Below the pieces are notes generated by a model. That model saw nothing but the letters and a program-made list of their open reading frames with translations. It ran no database searches and was not told the DNA's origin. Shown in pieces: positions 10,372 to 18,244 of a DNA stretch of 64,000 nucleotides. Numbering within the stretch: the stretch's first letter is position 1; each line of letters starts with the position of its first letter. The translations under genes and the position numbers were made by a program. Origin of the DNA: Arthrobacter sulfonylureivorans (GTDB taxonomy: Bacteria > Actinomycetota > Actinomycetes > Actinomycetales > Micrococcaceae); NCBI GenBank assembly GCA_004000035.1, contig RJAE01000015.1, positions 1 to 64,000 on the forward strand, read 5' to 3'.

Positions 10372-11102
10372 GCCAGCGTGGTGGTCACTTGCGGGTAGTA
10401 GCGCATGTAGGCCTCGCCCTTGGTGTCGGTGGTGAAGCCGAGGTTGGGGCCGGCGTTGCGCTTGACCTGCACGCCGCGGCGGGTGGCCAGGTCCGTGTAG
10501 TAGTCCCACATGTGCTGCTGCGCCGCCAGGCACTCCATCGCCTTGCGCTTGGCGGCGAAGGCCTCGGTGATGTCCAGCAGCACGTTCGGCTTGAAGTCGC
10601 ACTGTTCGGGCTGGTGCGGTTCGAAAAAGAACACCGGCGGCGCGCCCAGCGGATCGCCCGGCGCGTCGTAGCCGAGGGCCTGCGCCAGCACGCGCGCGTC
10701 CAGCGCCATCCGGGCGGCGGCCGGGTGGTCCCCGTTGTAGGGGTCGACCAGCGGATGGGTCAGCACCACCGTGGGGTTGACCTCGCGGTAAATCTGCACC
10801 AGCTGGTCCACGAGTTCGCGGGTGGGCACCAGCGGGTAGTCGCCGGCATCCAGGAACCGGACCTCCGCGCCGAGCGCCGCGGCCGCATTCTCTGCCTCCT
10901 CGCGGCGGATCGCCTTGATCTCCTCCAGCCCCTTGCCCTCGCGCCAGGCCTTGGCCGACTCGCCGCGTTCGCCATAGGACAGGCACACGACGACGGCGCG
11001 CTCCCCCCGCTGTGCCGCGGCGGCAATCGCTCCGCCCGCCCGCCAGACGAAGTCGCCGGCATGGGCGCTGACCACCAGCAGGGCCGGTTCGGTGTTGTTC
11101 AC
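10368..11102 (-). CDS. galB: 4-oxalomesaconate hydratase, LmbE/PIG-L type (GalB)
   Basis: The 244-residue protein is an LmbE-like zinc protein. SAHAGDF near residue 10 corresponds to the family His-x-x-Asp zinc motif (HPDD in most members), and HPLVDPYNGDHPAA near residue 115 supplies further histidines. GalB of Pseudomonas putida is the precedent for an LmbE-fold hydratase adding water to 4-oxalomesaconate. A deacetylase function, usual for LmbE proteins, is less likely next to galC and galD. The GTG at 11102 follows AAGGAG at ideal spacing. It is the first gene of the operon, and a strong dyad at 11149-11176 lies just upstream. Confidence 0.8.
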   Translation of the reverse strand: MNNTEPALLVVSAHAGDFVWRAGGAIAAAAQRGERAVVVCLSYGERGESAKAWREGKGLEEIKAIRREEAENAAAALGAEVRFLDAGDYPLVPTRELVDQLVQIYREVNPTVVLTHPLVDPYNGDHPAAARMALDARVLAQALGYDAPGDPLGAPPVFFFEPHQPEQCDFKPNVLLDITEAFAAKRKAMECLAAQQHMWDYYTDLATRRGVQVKRNAGPNLGFTTDTKGEAYMRYYPQVTTTLA

Positions 11103-11148
11103 GGATTCTCCTTGTGCTCGGACTGTTCTGAGTGAAGTCAATCACTGA

Positions 11149-11176
11149 GAACCAGAATCGTCAACAATTCTGGTTC
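11149..11176. promoter_or_regulatory. Palindromic operator upstream of the gal-type operon
   Basis: The arms GAACCAGAAT and ATTCTGGTTC are perfect 10-base complements around an eight-base centre. The dyad lies 47-74 bases upstream of the galB GTG. On the minus strand it contains TTGACG, a possible -35 element, so a bound repressor would block transcription. The operon-encoded GntR protein is the obvious candidate ligand; that link is inferred. Confidence 0.6.
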
Positions 11177-11326
11177 CAGTTGGGATGGGTGGTGGGAGCC
11201 CTGCCTCTGGGGCTCAATACGCGTCCCCGTTCAGGTAGCGGTCATGCTGGGGGACGGCGACAGCCGGAGGTCCGGGCCGACGGCCACTGCGCTGAGGCAG
11301 GGCGGACTCAGCCTCTGGTTGGGCGG

Positions 11327-11470
11327 GCGTACACTCGGCGCCACATTCACGCGGAAAGGCAAGCCTTGCTGCTGCTTGGTCTTGGACCCCCCGCCATTTG
11401 CAGGGCTTGGAGCCCCTCAACCATCACCGCCCCTTACGCTCCGCGGTCCAATGTGGCGCCGAGCGTACAC
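11327..11470. repeat. Intergenic inverted-repeat element, copy 2
   Basis: The ends at 11327-11347 and 11450-11470 are inverted copies matching at 19 of 21 positions, each containing GGCGCCACATT or its complement. This 144-base element fills much of the 11177-11638 gap between the gal-operon promoter and the TMEM175 gene. I see no gene in this gap. Confidence 0.65.
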
Positions 11471-11638
11471 CGCCGGGCGCTGCGTCCGCCCGAGACCGGG
11501 GATCAGGTGCCGTTCCGGCTCACTGTAGATTCCACTGAAACGGGGCAACCTGCCGGGACTGGTAGCACTTCCCATCCACCGGTGGCCCTTCCCACCGGCG
11601 GCCGACGCGACGATGATTTCGTGCATGGATGTTCCGTC

Positions 11639-12229
11639 ATGAACAAGAGCCGGCTGGAAGCCTTCAGCGACGGCGTGCTGGCCATCATCATCACCATCAT
11701 GGTGCTGGAACTTCATGTGCCCGAGGAACCCACCTGGCAGGCCCTGTTCCAACAGGCCCCCGGATTCTTCAGCTATCTCCTGAGCTTTGTCTACGTGGGC
11801 ATCTACTGGAACAACCACCACCACATGCTCCACCTGGCCGGGAAAATCAACGGCACTGTCCTCTGGGCAAACCTGCACCTGCTCTTCTGGCTGTCCCTGT
11901 TCCCGTTTACCACCCGGTGGATGGACGAAACGGGCTTCGTTACCGTGCCGGTCCTGGTCTACGGGTCGAATCTGCTGCTGGCCGCCATCGCCTACTACAT
12001 TCTGGAAACCTGCCTTATCCGGCAGCAGGGCCACGACGGCGCGCTGGCGCAGGCGTTGGGCCGGGACTGGAAAGCAAAGATCTCCCCTGCCATCTACGTT
12101 TTCGGTATCGCGGCGGCGTTGCTGCAGCCGCTGGTGAGCATCGCGGCCTACACGGTTGTGGCGGCCCTGTGGCTGATTCCGGACCGGAGGGTGGAGCGCT
12201 TCCTAGCCCGGCAGGAGCAAGAGGACTGA
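11639..12229 (+). CDS. TMEM175-family (DUF1211) potassium channel-like membrane protein
   Basis: The 196-residue protein begins with RLEAFSDGVLAIIITIMVLEL, the N-terminal R-x-x-x-FSD signature of TMEM175 channels, then has further hydrophobic helices (six in all by inspection). Bacterial TMEM175 proteins form tetrameric K+-selective leak channels. The HHHMLH segment between helices 2 and 3 is typical of the family. The ATG at 11639 is chosen because the signature must lie at the N terminus; the ribosome site before it is poor, so the true start could differ slightly. It is monocistronic. A second relative lies at 18245. Confidence 0.8.
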   Translation: MNKSRLEAFSDGVLAIIITIMVLELHVPEEPTWQALFQQAPGFFSYLLSFVYVGIYWNNHHHMLHLAGKINGTVLWANLHLLFWLSLFPFTTRWMDETGFVTVPVLVYGSNLLLAAIAYYILETCLIRQQGHDGALAQALGRDWKAKISPAIYVFGIAAALLQPLVSIAAYTVVAALWLIPDRRVERFLARQEQED

Positions 12230-12378
12230 GACACCGCCGCATGGCGCGGGCAAAGGCCCGGTACTCTGCGGCAACCTGCGGCCCTCGGACGAGTTTCCGC
12301 GTCGCAGCAGCCGAATCCGGGCCCGCCCCGGCGCCCGGGTTACTGAGTCCGTTCAGCTCCGCCTTGGACCGGGTGCCC

Positions 12379-12765
12379 TCACCGCTGGTCGAGGCGCAGG
12401 GGGTGGTCTTCGGGAACCTGCACCAGCACAAGCCGGGTGCCGTCCGGGTCTGCGATCCAGCCTTCGATCAGCCCCCATGGTTCGGCCCGTGCTTCGCGTT
12501 CAATGACCGCGCCGAGGCCGGCCAACCGCTCCAGCTCCGCTTCCACGTTGCGTACCTGCAGCCACAGAACCAAGGACGACGGCGTTCCCGCCTTCCGTGC
12601 GCCGGATACCTCCAAGAGACCATTGCCCAGGAAGAAGACCATGCCCACATGCTCGCCGTCGCCGAACTGGCGGTAGACGCCCAGTTGCAGCACATCACGG
12701 TAGAACGTCAGCGTCGCGGCCAGGTCTGTGGGGCGCAGCAGTACCCGGCTGGAGAGGATTTCCAC
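12379..12765 (-). CDS. VOC-family protein (glyoxalase/bleomycin-resistance fold)
   Basis: This 128-residue single-domain VOC protein shows LRPTDLAATLTFYRDVL at the start and DPDGTRLVLVQ near the C terminus, the usual first and last beta-alpha units. Such small proteins dimerise to form one metal site. Function ranges from antibiotic binding to isomerase or lyase activity and cannot be told from sequence. The GTG start at 12765 puts the first VOC strand at the N terminus. It precedes the serine hydrolase on the opposite side of a 46-base gap. The stretch 12230-12378 has no gene. Confidence 0.7.
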   Translation of the reverse strand: MEILSSRVLLRPTDLAATLTFYRDVLQLGVYRQFGDGEHVGMVFFLGNGLLEVSGARKAGTPSSLVLWLQVRNVEAELERLAGLGAVIEREARAEPWGLIEGWIADPDGTRLVLVQVPEDHPLRLDQR

Positions 12766-12811
12766 GCCCCTATCCTCGCCGCGGCACCTCGCGACGGCAA
12801 GGAGAGCGGCG

Positions 12812-13960
12812 TCATGCGGCTGCCGCGTACCGCCAGAAGTCCCGCATCATGGCCGGCGGACTCGGCGAAGTCATCTCCACTTGGCTCAACTGGATTGTCA
12901 CCGTTTGCGTGGATGGTACGACGTGCGCGGCCGTCCCGGTACCGCCGCTCCAGCCATAACGCCCCGGCGAATTCCAAGTATCAATAGCTGCCACGTCCAC
13001 CGAGCCGCCGTATCCCCAGCCCTGGCCTTCGAGGAACAAGGTGCCGGCGGCCCGCTGGGCTGCGGTCAACTGATCGGTGGTCATCTGCCGCACGGATTCG
13101 GCGGAGAGAAGGCGCCGGCCGCCGGCGTAGCCGCCGGCGAGCAGCATCCGGCCGAACGCCAGCAAATCGTCAGCGGTGGAGACCAGCCCGGCCGCGCCGG
13201 AGGGAAACGCCGGCGCCGAACTCCACTCGCCGCCGGGTGCGTCCACCAGCTCCAGACCGCCGTCCTGACGTGGCTGGTAGTAGCTGGTGAACCGGCCCAG
13301 CTTTGCGGCAGGCACCTCGAAGCCGGTATCCGCCATGCGTAGCGGTTCAAACAGCCTTTCGGTCAGGAACTCCGGGAAAGAACTGCCCGAAACCCGGGAG
13401 ACCAGCACACCCTGGATGTCCGAGCAGGTGTTGTAGAGCCAGGCTTCGCCGGGCTGATGGAGCAGCGGGATGCGCGCCAAAGCAGTCATCCAGTCATCCG
13501 GCGCCGCGACCTGCTGCGGCTGCGGCGGCCCTTGGTGCAGCTCGCTGAACAACAGCGCCACCGCCGGCAGGGAGAAATCGGGCGCAAACCCGTACCCGGC
13601 ACGGGAGCTGAGCACATCGTGGACGGTGATCGCCCGTGCGGCCGGAACCACGTCATCGACATTGCTCTGCGGCGTCCGCACCACCTGCGGCGACTCCAAT
13701 TCCGGAAGCCAGCGCGCCACCGGATCCTCGAGCCGCAGCCGGCCGTCGTCGAGCAGCATCAAGACCGCCGCCGCGGTAATGGGCTTGGTCACGGACGCTA
13801 TGCGGAAGATCGAGTCGCGGGACATCGGCGAAACACCCTCGACGTCGGACGTTCCCAGCGCCTCAACCTCCAGCCGGTCGGCGCTGGCAACCAAGGCCAC
13901 CACCCCGGGCAACGCGGCCCCGTTCACCTGCGGTTCAAGAACGTCTTTCAATCCGCTCAT
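12812..13960 (-). CDS. Serine beta-lactamase-like hydrolase (class C/esterase family)
   Basis: The 382-residue protein carries the Ser-x-x-Lys active-site motif in IASVTKPIT near residue 57 and a Tyr-containing WLYNTCSD segment near 180, corresponding to the YxN motif of the family. No signal peptide is present, which favours a cytoplasmic esterase or D-amino peptidase over a resistance beta-lactamase. It shares a promoter region with the divergent VOC gene at 14155. Substrate unknown. Confidence 0.8.
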   Translation of the reverse strand: MSGLKDVLEPQVNGAALPGVVALVASADRLEVEALGTSDVEGVSPMSRDSIFRIASVTKPITAAAVLMLLDDGRLRLEDPVARWLPELESPQVVRTPQSNVDDVVPAARAITVHDVLSSRAGYGFAPDFSLPAVALLFSELHQGPPQPQQVAAPDDWMTALARIPLLHQPGEAWLYNTCSDIQGVLVSRVSGSSFPEFLTERLFEPLRMADTGFEVPAAKLGRFTSYYQPRQDGGLELVDAPGGEWSSAPAFPSGAAGLVSTADDLLAFGRMLLAGGYAGGRRLLSAESVRQMTTDQLTAAQRAAGTLFLEGQGWGYGGSVDVAAIDTWNSPGRYGWSGGTGTAAHVVPSTQTVTIQLSQVEMTSPSPPAMMRDFWRYAAAA

Positions 13961-14154
13961 CGCCCTGCCTTCCCGCCATCGGAGTTGCGAGGGAGTCTAC
14001 GCGAACCGCCTTGCACGCTCTCCGGCTGTCCGCGCATCGGGCTGCCGACACAAGCACCGCTGGGTTTCCATTGCCGCCGCGGTCGGCCCCGAGTAGGCTC
14101 GCGCTTGTCTCTAGCACGCGTTGTCTCCCCGCACCCCTCTGACAGGAGCTTCCC

Positions 14155-14931
14155 ATGCCCAAGCCCACCTTCAGCCCCGGCGCACCCTGCTGGGTAGACC
14201 TGATGACCTCCGATCCGGAGAAGGCCAAGCAGTTCTACACCGAACTTTTCGGCTGGACCTACGAGGTCGGGGACCAGGAAAAATACGGCGGCTACACCAC
14301 GGCGTTGAAAGACGGCCAGGCCGTGGCCGGCATCATGCAGAGCCAGGACTCCGGCTTCCCGGACGTCTGGAGCACCTACCTGCGGGTGGAGGACATTGAC
14401 GCCGCCACCCGGGCAGCCGAGGCCCACGGCGGCCAGGTCTTCATGCAGCCAATGGACGTTCCGGAGCAGGGCAAGATGGCCATGATCGGCGATGCCGGCG
14501 GAGCCTCCGTGGGCCTGTGGGAGTTCGCCGGGCACACCGGCTACCAACTGGCGGCCGAACCCGGATCCCCCGCTTGGCACGAACTCTTCACCCGTGACTA
14601 CCCCGCCACCGTGAAGTTCTACCAGGACGTCTTCGGCTGGGAAACCGAGGTCATGAGCGACACGGACGAATTCCGCTACACCACCCTCGGCTCGGGCGAG
14701 AACGCCGCCGCCGGCATCATGGACGCCACCGCCTGGCTGCCGGAAGGCGTCCCGGCCCACTGGCGCGTCTACTTCGCCGTGGCGAACACCGACGCCGCCG
14801 TCGAAAAAGCCACCGCCCTGGGCGGCAGCGTGGTCCAACCCGCCGAGGACACACCCTTCGGCCGCATGGCCACCCTGACCGACCCCACCGGCACCACGTT
14901 CCTGGTCGCGCAGGAACTGCCGCAGCAGTAA
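14155..14931 (+). CDS. Two-domain VOC-family protein
   Basis: The 258-residue protein has two tandem VOC modules, roughly residues 5-120 and 135-255. The first begins CWVDLMTSDPEKAKQFYTELFGW and the second repeats the pattern with HELFTRDYPATVKFYQDVFGW. This pattern matches the widespread actinobacterial 27-kDa antigen/CFP30B-like VOC proteins, whose role is unknown. Each module ends with a D-P-x-G loop. An ATG at 14155 follows GACAGGAG at normal spacing. It is monocistronic and divergent from the serine hydrolase. Confidence 0.75.
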   Translation: MPKPTFSPGAPCWVDLMTSDPEKAKQFYTELFGWTYEVGDQEKYGGYTTALKDGQAVAGIMQSQDSGFPDVWSTYLRVEDIDAATRAAEAHGGQVFMQPMDVPEQGKMAMIGDAGGASVGLWEFAGHTGYQLAAEPGSPAWHELFTRDYPATVKFYQDVFGWETEVMSDTDEFRYTTLGSGENAAAGIMDATAWLPEGVPAHWRVYFAVANTDAAVEKATALGGSVVQPAEDTPFGRMATLTDPTGTTFLVAQELPQQ

Positions 14932-14947
14932 TCCGGCCATCCACCCA

Positions 14948-15020
14948 GCCGGGCACTGCTGCCCCTTACGGCCACTGCGTTTAATAACGACGGCGTTTAA
15001 TTGCGACGGCGGTGCCCGGC
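14948..15020. repeat. Intergenic repeat with imperfect tandem 16-mer and flanking dyad
   Basis: Two adjacent 16-base units at 14977-14992 and 14993-15008 agree at 14 positions. They are enclosed by complementary nonamers, GCCGGGCAC at 14948-14956 and GTGCCCGGC at 15012-15020. The right part includes GACGGCGGTGCCC, a motif seen in several other intergenic spaces here. It may act as a terminator for the VOC gene at 14155. Confidence 0.4.
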
Positions 15021-15089
15021 CACCGATTGCCGCCCGCCTTGGCGGAAATCTTCAAGACCGGACGCCGGCCGCGCACCTAGCTTGGAGGC

Positions 15090-15617
15090 ATGATGACTAA
15101 CACCACCCAGCCAGCCCACGGCGAACACACCGACCGCGGAGTCCCGCACGGCATGACGTCCTTGACCCCGTTCATTGCGCTCACGGACGCTGCGGGCGCC
15201 ATCGACTTCTACACCCGTGTCCTCGGGGCCAAACTGCTGGACCGGACCGACATGCCTGGCCCGGATGGCAGCCCCGTCGTCGTCCACGCGACGCTCGATT
15301 TCGGCAACGGCTGCCTGCAGTTGGGCGAGGTCAATCCGGCCTACCATCTGGTCAGCCCGCCCGAGGGCGACGACGACTGCTACTCGCTGGGCCTCTACGT
15401 GCCGGACGTGGACGCCGCGGTGGAGCGTGCCGTGGCTGCCGGCGCCAGCGTGCGCGAGGACGTGAACACCTTCGTGTCCGGCGACCGGTACGGCAGCATC
15501 CGCGATCCCTTCGGCGTCCGCTGGTCCATCATGACCCGGGTAGAGGACCTGTCGCCGGAAGAGAGCAACCGTCGCGTGGCCGAATGGGCGGAGTCGATGG
15601 CGGCCGGAGAGGCCTAA
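15090..15617 (+). CDS. VOC-family protein, PhnB-like
   Basis: The 175-residue protein has a PhnB/YaeR-type single VOC domain: LTPFIALTDAAGAIDFYTRVLG near residue 25 and the final DPFGVRWSIMTRVEDL near 140, typical of PhnB-like proteins with a C-terminal tail mentioning the Arg-Trp-x-Ile strand. No enzyme function can be assigned. GGAGG lies directly before two adjacent ATGs at 15090 and 15093; the second has the better spacing. It converges with the AraC gene with only seven bases between stops. Confidence 0.7.
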   Translation: MMTNTTQPAHGEHTDRGVPHGMTSLTPFIALTDAAGAIDFYTRVLGAKLLDRTDMPGPDGSPVVVHATLDFGNGCLQLGEVNPAYHLVSPPEGDDDCYSLGLYVPDVDAAVERAVAAGASVREDVNTFVSGDRYGSIRDPFGVRWSIMTRVEDLSPEESNRRVAEWAESMAAGEA

Positions 15618-15624
15618 CTCTGCG

Positions 15625-16479
15625 TCACGCTTTATCTCCCGGCGAGCCGGGGTACCGGCGCGGCGTAAAGCCCAGCACCAGACGGAACTCCCGCGTCAAG
15701 TGCGCCTGGTCTGAAAAACCAAGCTCAGCAGCCAGTCCAGCGAGGTCGGTGGCAGGCTCGGCCCGGATGCGCTCGGCGGCGTCCTGCAACCGACGGCGGC
15801 GCAACATCAGCACAGGGGACATCCCCACGTAGCGGGAGGCCAGCCGCTGCAGGCTGCGCTCGGACAAGTGCAGCGTTCTGGCCAGTTGCGGCGTTGAGCG
15901 GATGTCGCCCTCGTCGATCAGGTCCGCCATCTGGTTCGCGAGGGCGGCGTCGCCGGACATCCCATCCTCGGACCGTTGGGCCGCGAGCGCGTGTACATGG
16001 TCCTGAAGCAGCTCGGCGGCGCGGGCACGATACGCAGCAACGCCATCGGCCGTCCCGGGATCTGCGGGTCCGAAACCGTCCGTGACCCCAGGCCTTCCCA
16101 TCACTTCGCAGATCGACCGGTGCAGGGCAGCCGCCTCTACCGGAGCTTCCGCATCCAACAGCTCCGCGGGCCGTTCGGTGAACAACCGCACGCCGGCGGG
16201 CTTCAGTAACGCACCAACCGCCCACCCGCGGCCGGTCAGCACCTTCGTGGACGCCCGGCTAGTCGGCCCATAGATCGCGACGCCGTCGGGCTCCACCACC
16301 ACATTGCTGGCCGGATAGCCAAGCACCAGTTGGTCAGCCTGCTCCCCCGCCGCCAGCTCCCACTCCGGGATCCATACCTGGCGCACAAACGCAGCCACCT
16401 CCGCCCGCGCCGAAAACCTCGTCACCACGGACCCGGTACCCGGCGTCAGGTGCCCCTTCGTCGTCGGCCTCACACTCAT
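15625..16479 (-). CDS. AraC-family transcriptional regulator
   Basis: The 284-residue protein ends with a two-helix-turn-helix AraC/XylS domain (about residues 185-280, with LSERSLQRLASRYVG and LGFSDQAHLTREFR as the recognition regions). The N-terminal half is a DUF6597-like sensory domain of unknown ligand. It is likely to control a nearby gene; the divergent cupin dioxygenase is separated by 160 bases and is a reasonable target, as is the convergent VOC gene. The start at 16479 gives a normal family length. Confidence 0.8.
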   Translation of the reverse strand: MSVRPTTKGHLTPGTGSVVTRFSARAEVAAFVRQVWIPEWELAAGEQADQLVLGYPASNVVVEPDGVAIYGPTSRASTKVLTGRGWAVGALLKPAGVRLFTERPAELLDAEAPVEAAALHRSICEVMGRPGVTDGFGPADPGTADGVAAYRARAAELLQDHVHALAAQRSEDGMSGDAALANQMADLIDEGDIRSTPQLARTLHLSERSLQRLASRYVGMSPVLMLRRRRLQDAAERIRAEPATDLAGLAAELGFSDQAHLTREFRLVLGFTPRRYPGSPGDKA

Positions 16480-16639
16480 GCTGCGATCGTAGTCCGGCCC
16501 GCACTCCGTCCTGCGGAAACAATCTCAGCGCGCCTGCACAACCGGCAAGCATTGCTGGAACAGTCCGAATCACCTCAGCCCGCCCGCTTGCCCGGATTAG
16601 CTGGTAATTCTTGAATCGACCCTCAGGAAAGGACCACCT

Positions 16640-16705
16640 TTGACAACCGTGAGCAACCCGGCCGAAGCCACCAAGGACGAGGCCGCGATTCCCTATCGCG
16701 GCTAA
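16640..16705 (+). pseudogene. Severed N-terminal segment of the cupin dioxygenase gene
   Basis: AGGAAAGG lies seven bases before TTG at 16640. The frame then encodes 21 residues (beginning MTTVSNPAEATKDEAA) and stops at TAA 16703-16705. The same frame continues without another stop into the cupin gene, whose first Met is at 16718. This looks like a single nonsense change in the original open frame, which would have given 182 residues. A sequencing error is possible. Confidence 0.55.
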
Positions 16706-16717
16706 CAGCCGTACGGC

Positions 16718-17188
16718 ATGGTGGACGATCTGGTGGTCCCCGGCGCGCTGGATCTGGACGACGACGAGAAGTTCTGGGTGCCGCAGTCCAAGGACGTCTG
16801 CTTCAAGCCGCTGGTGCTCTCCGTCAGCCAGGGCTACTTCGTCAACATCCTCAAGGTGCGCAAGTCCGGCATCCTCTCCCGCCACCGCCACGCGGGCCCG
16901 GTGCACGCCATGGTGCTGCGAGGCCGCTGGCACTACCTCGAGCACGACTGGTGGGTGGAGCAGGGCGGCTACGCCTTCGAACCACCGGGAGACATCCACA
17001 CCCTGGAAATCCCCGACGACGTGGAGGAAATGTGCACGCTTTTCCACGTCACCGGCGCCTACATCTACGTGGACCCGGACGGCAACCCCACCGGCGTCGA
17101 GGACGTCTTCACCAAGATCGCCAACGCCCGCGAACACTACGAGCGCGTCGGCCTGGGCGCCGGCTACGTCGACCGGTTCATCAAGTGA
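16718..17188 (+). CDS. Cupin protein like 2,4'-dihydroxyacetophenone dioxygenase, N-terminally interrupted
   Basis: The 156 residues form a cupin with the metal motif SRHRHAGPVHAMVLRG near residue 50 and a second motif PPGDIHTLEI near 90, as in 2,4'-dihydroxyacetophenone dioxygenase, an iron enzyme that cleaves the bond beside an aryl ketone. The iron-ligand histidines are kept, so the domain could fold. However, ATG 16718 lacks a ribosome site, and an in-frame TAA at 16703 cuts off the better-placed start at 16640. The full frame of 182 residues is close to the roughly 180 of the known enzyme. The gene may be dead, read through, or restarted weakly. Confidence 0.6.
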   Translation: MVDDLVVPGALDLDDDEKFWVPQSKDVCFKPLVLSVSQGYFVNILKVRKSGILSRHRHAGPVHAMVLRGRWHYLEHDWWVEQGGYAFEPPGDIHTLEIPDDVEEMCTLFHVTGAYIYVDPDGNPTGVEDVFTKIANAREHYERVGLGAGYVDRFIK

Positions 17189-17239
17189 GGGACATCGGAC
17201 CGACACCGCTGATGAAGGCAGACGCGTAAGCAAGAGGGC

Positions 17240-17284
17240 ACGACGGCGGCCGCTCGCCTTCGGGAGGTGAGCGGCCGCCGTCGT
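17240..17284. terminator. Bidirectional hairpin terminator
   Basis: Perfect 16-base arms at 17240-17255 and 17269-17284, with further pairing inside and a TCGGG apical loop. It lies between the convergent cupin (+) and VOC (-) genes. Confidence 0.8.
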
Positions 17285-17294
17285 TCTGGTTGGG

Positions 17295-17699
17295 TTACTT
17301 GTTCTGGTTGATCCGGATCATGTTGCCGGATGGGTCCCGGACGGCGCAGTCGCGCGGACCCCACGGCTGGTCCATGGGTTCCTGCAGGACTTCCGCCCCG
17401 AAGGAGACCAGCCGCTCGAAGAGGGCGTCCAGGTTGTCGGTGCTGAAGACGAGCATGGGTAGCACGCCCTTGACCAGCAGCTCTTGGAGTTGGTCGCCGT
17501 CGGCCTGCGAGCGCCCGGCGTGCGGTGCGGACAGCACCAGCTCCAGCTCCGGCTGGTCGGGGCTGCCCATGGTGATCCAGTGGAAGCCCTCATTGGCGAC
17601 GTCGTTGCGGACTTCCAGCCCAAGGCCGTCCCGGTAGAACGGGATGGATTCCGCGGGGTCATTGACGGTGATGTTGCAGTACTGAAGTGAAATAGTCAT
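17295..17699 (-). CDS. VOC-family protein paired with an AraC regulator
   Basis: The 134-residue protein is a single VOC domain: YCNITVNDPAESIPFYRDGLG at the N terminus, and DPSGNMIRINQ at the C terminus with the last-strand position where many VOC enzymes carry Glu changed to Arg, so a full metal site is doubtful. It starts nine bases after the stop of the AraC gene, and AraC-VOC pairs of this form are common in actinobacteria with no assigned function. The two form an operon, probably autoregulated. Confidence 0.75.
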   Translation of the reverse strand: MTISLQYCNITVNDPAESIPFYRDGLGLEVRNDVANEGFHWITMGSPDQPELELVLSAPHAGRSQADGDQLQELLVKGVLPMLVFSTDNLDALFERLVSFGAEVLQEPMDQPWGPRDCAVRDPSGNMIRINQNK

Positions 17700-17708
17700 G
17701 CGCCCAAC

Positions 17709-18149
17709 CTACGCAGGGGCCGGCGCCGCCGCTTCTCGGATCCTGCTCGATCGCGGATCAATGGGCCGCGTCAACAGCTTCGCGATGCAGGGCGGCATCG
17801 CCTCGGCCGCCTCATGCTTGCGGCTGCGGTAGGAACTGGGGCTCTCGCCGGTGAGCTGGGTGAACCGGGTGCTGAAGGAACCTAGGGACGTGCTGCCCAC
17901 TTCCATGCACGCATCGGTCACGCTCCACCCGGCGCGCAGCAGCGCCATGGCCCGCTCGATCCGCCGGGTCATCAGGTAGTTGTAGGGCGTTTCGCCGTAC
18001 GTTGCTTTGAACCGGCGGGAGAAATGGGCCGGAGACATCAGCGCCTTGGCCGCCATGGTCGGCACATCCAGCGGCTGGGCGTAATCGCGGTCGATCAGGT
18101 CCCGCGCCCGCCGCAGATGGGCCAAGTTGGCCAGCTCCTCAGGATTCAC
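17709..18149 (-). CDS. Short AraC-family regulator
   Basis: The 146-residue protein is little more than the AraC DNA-binding domain: two helix-turn-helices over residues 10-110, including SPAHFSRRFKATYGETPYNYL and LGSFSTRFTQLTGESPSSYR. No sensory domain precedes it, so regulation may be through expression level or a partner. The start is GTG at 18149 with a weak ribosome site. It is the first gene of a two-gene unit with the VOC protein. Confidence 0.75.
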   Translation of the reverse strand: MNPEELANLAHLRRARDLIDRDYAQPLDVPTMAAKALMSPAHFSRRFKATYGETPYNYLMTRRIERAMALLRAGWSVTDACMEVGSTSLGSFSTRFTQLTGESPSSYRSRKHEAAEAMPPCIAKLLTRPIDPRSSRIREAAAPAPA

Positions 18150-18244
18150 AGCTCGAGGTTACCGCTCTACGGAACCTGCCGGAAGTTCTGACGCGGCTGC
18201 CTTGCATCCGCCGGCTTCCTTAAACCATTGCACTGCCACTTCGG

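Noticed and set aside
11132-11638. Extended N terminus of the TMEM175 gene
   Set aside because: The upstream frame passes through the inverted-repeat element and the gal operator; the family signature begins right at 11639.
12812-13960. Antibiotic-resistance beta-lactamase
   Set aside because: The Ser-x-x-Lys motif is present, but there is no signal peptide, and the sequence style is that of class C-related esterases.
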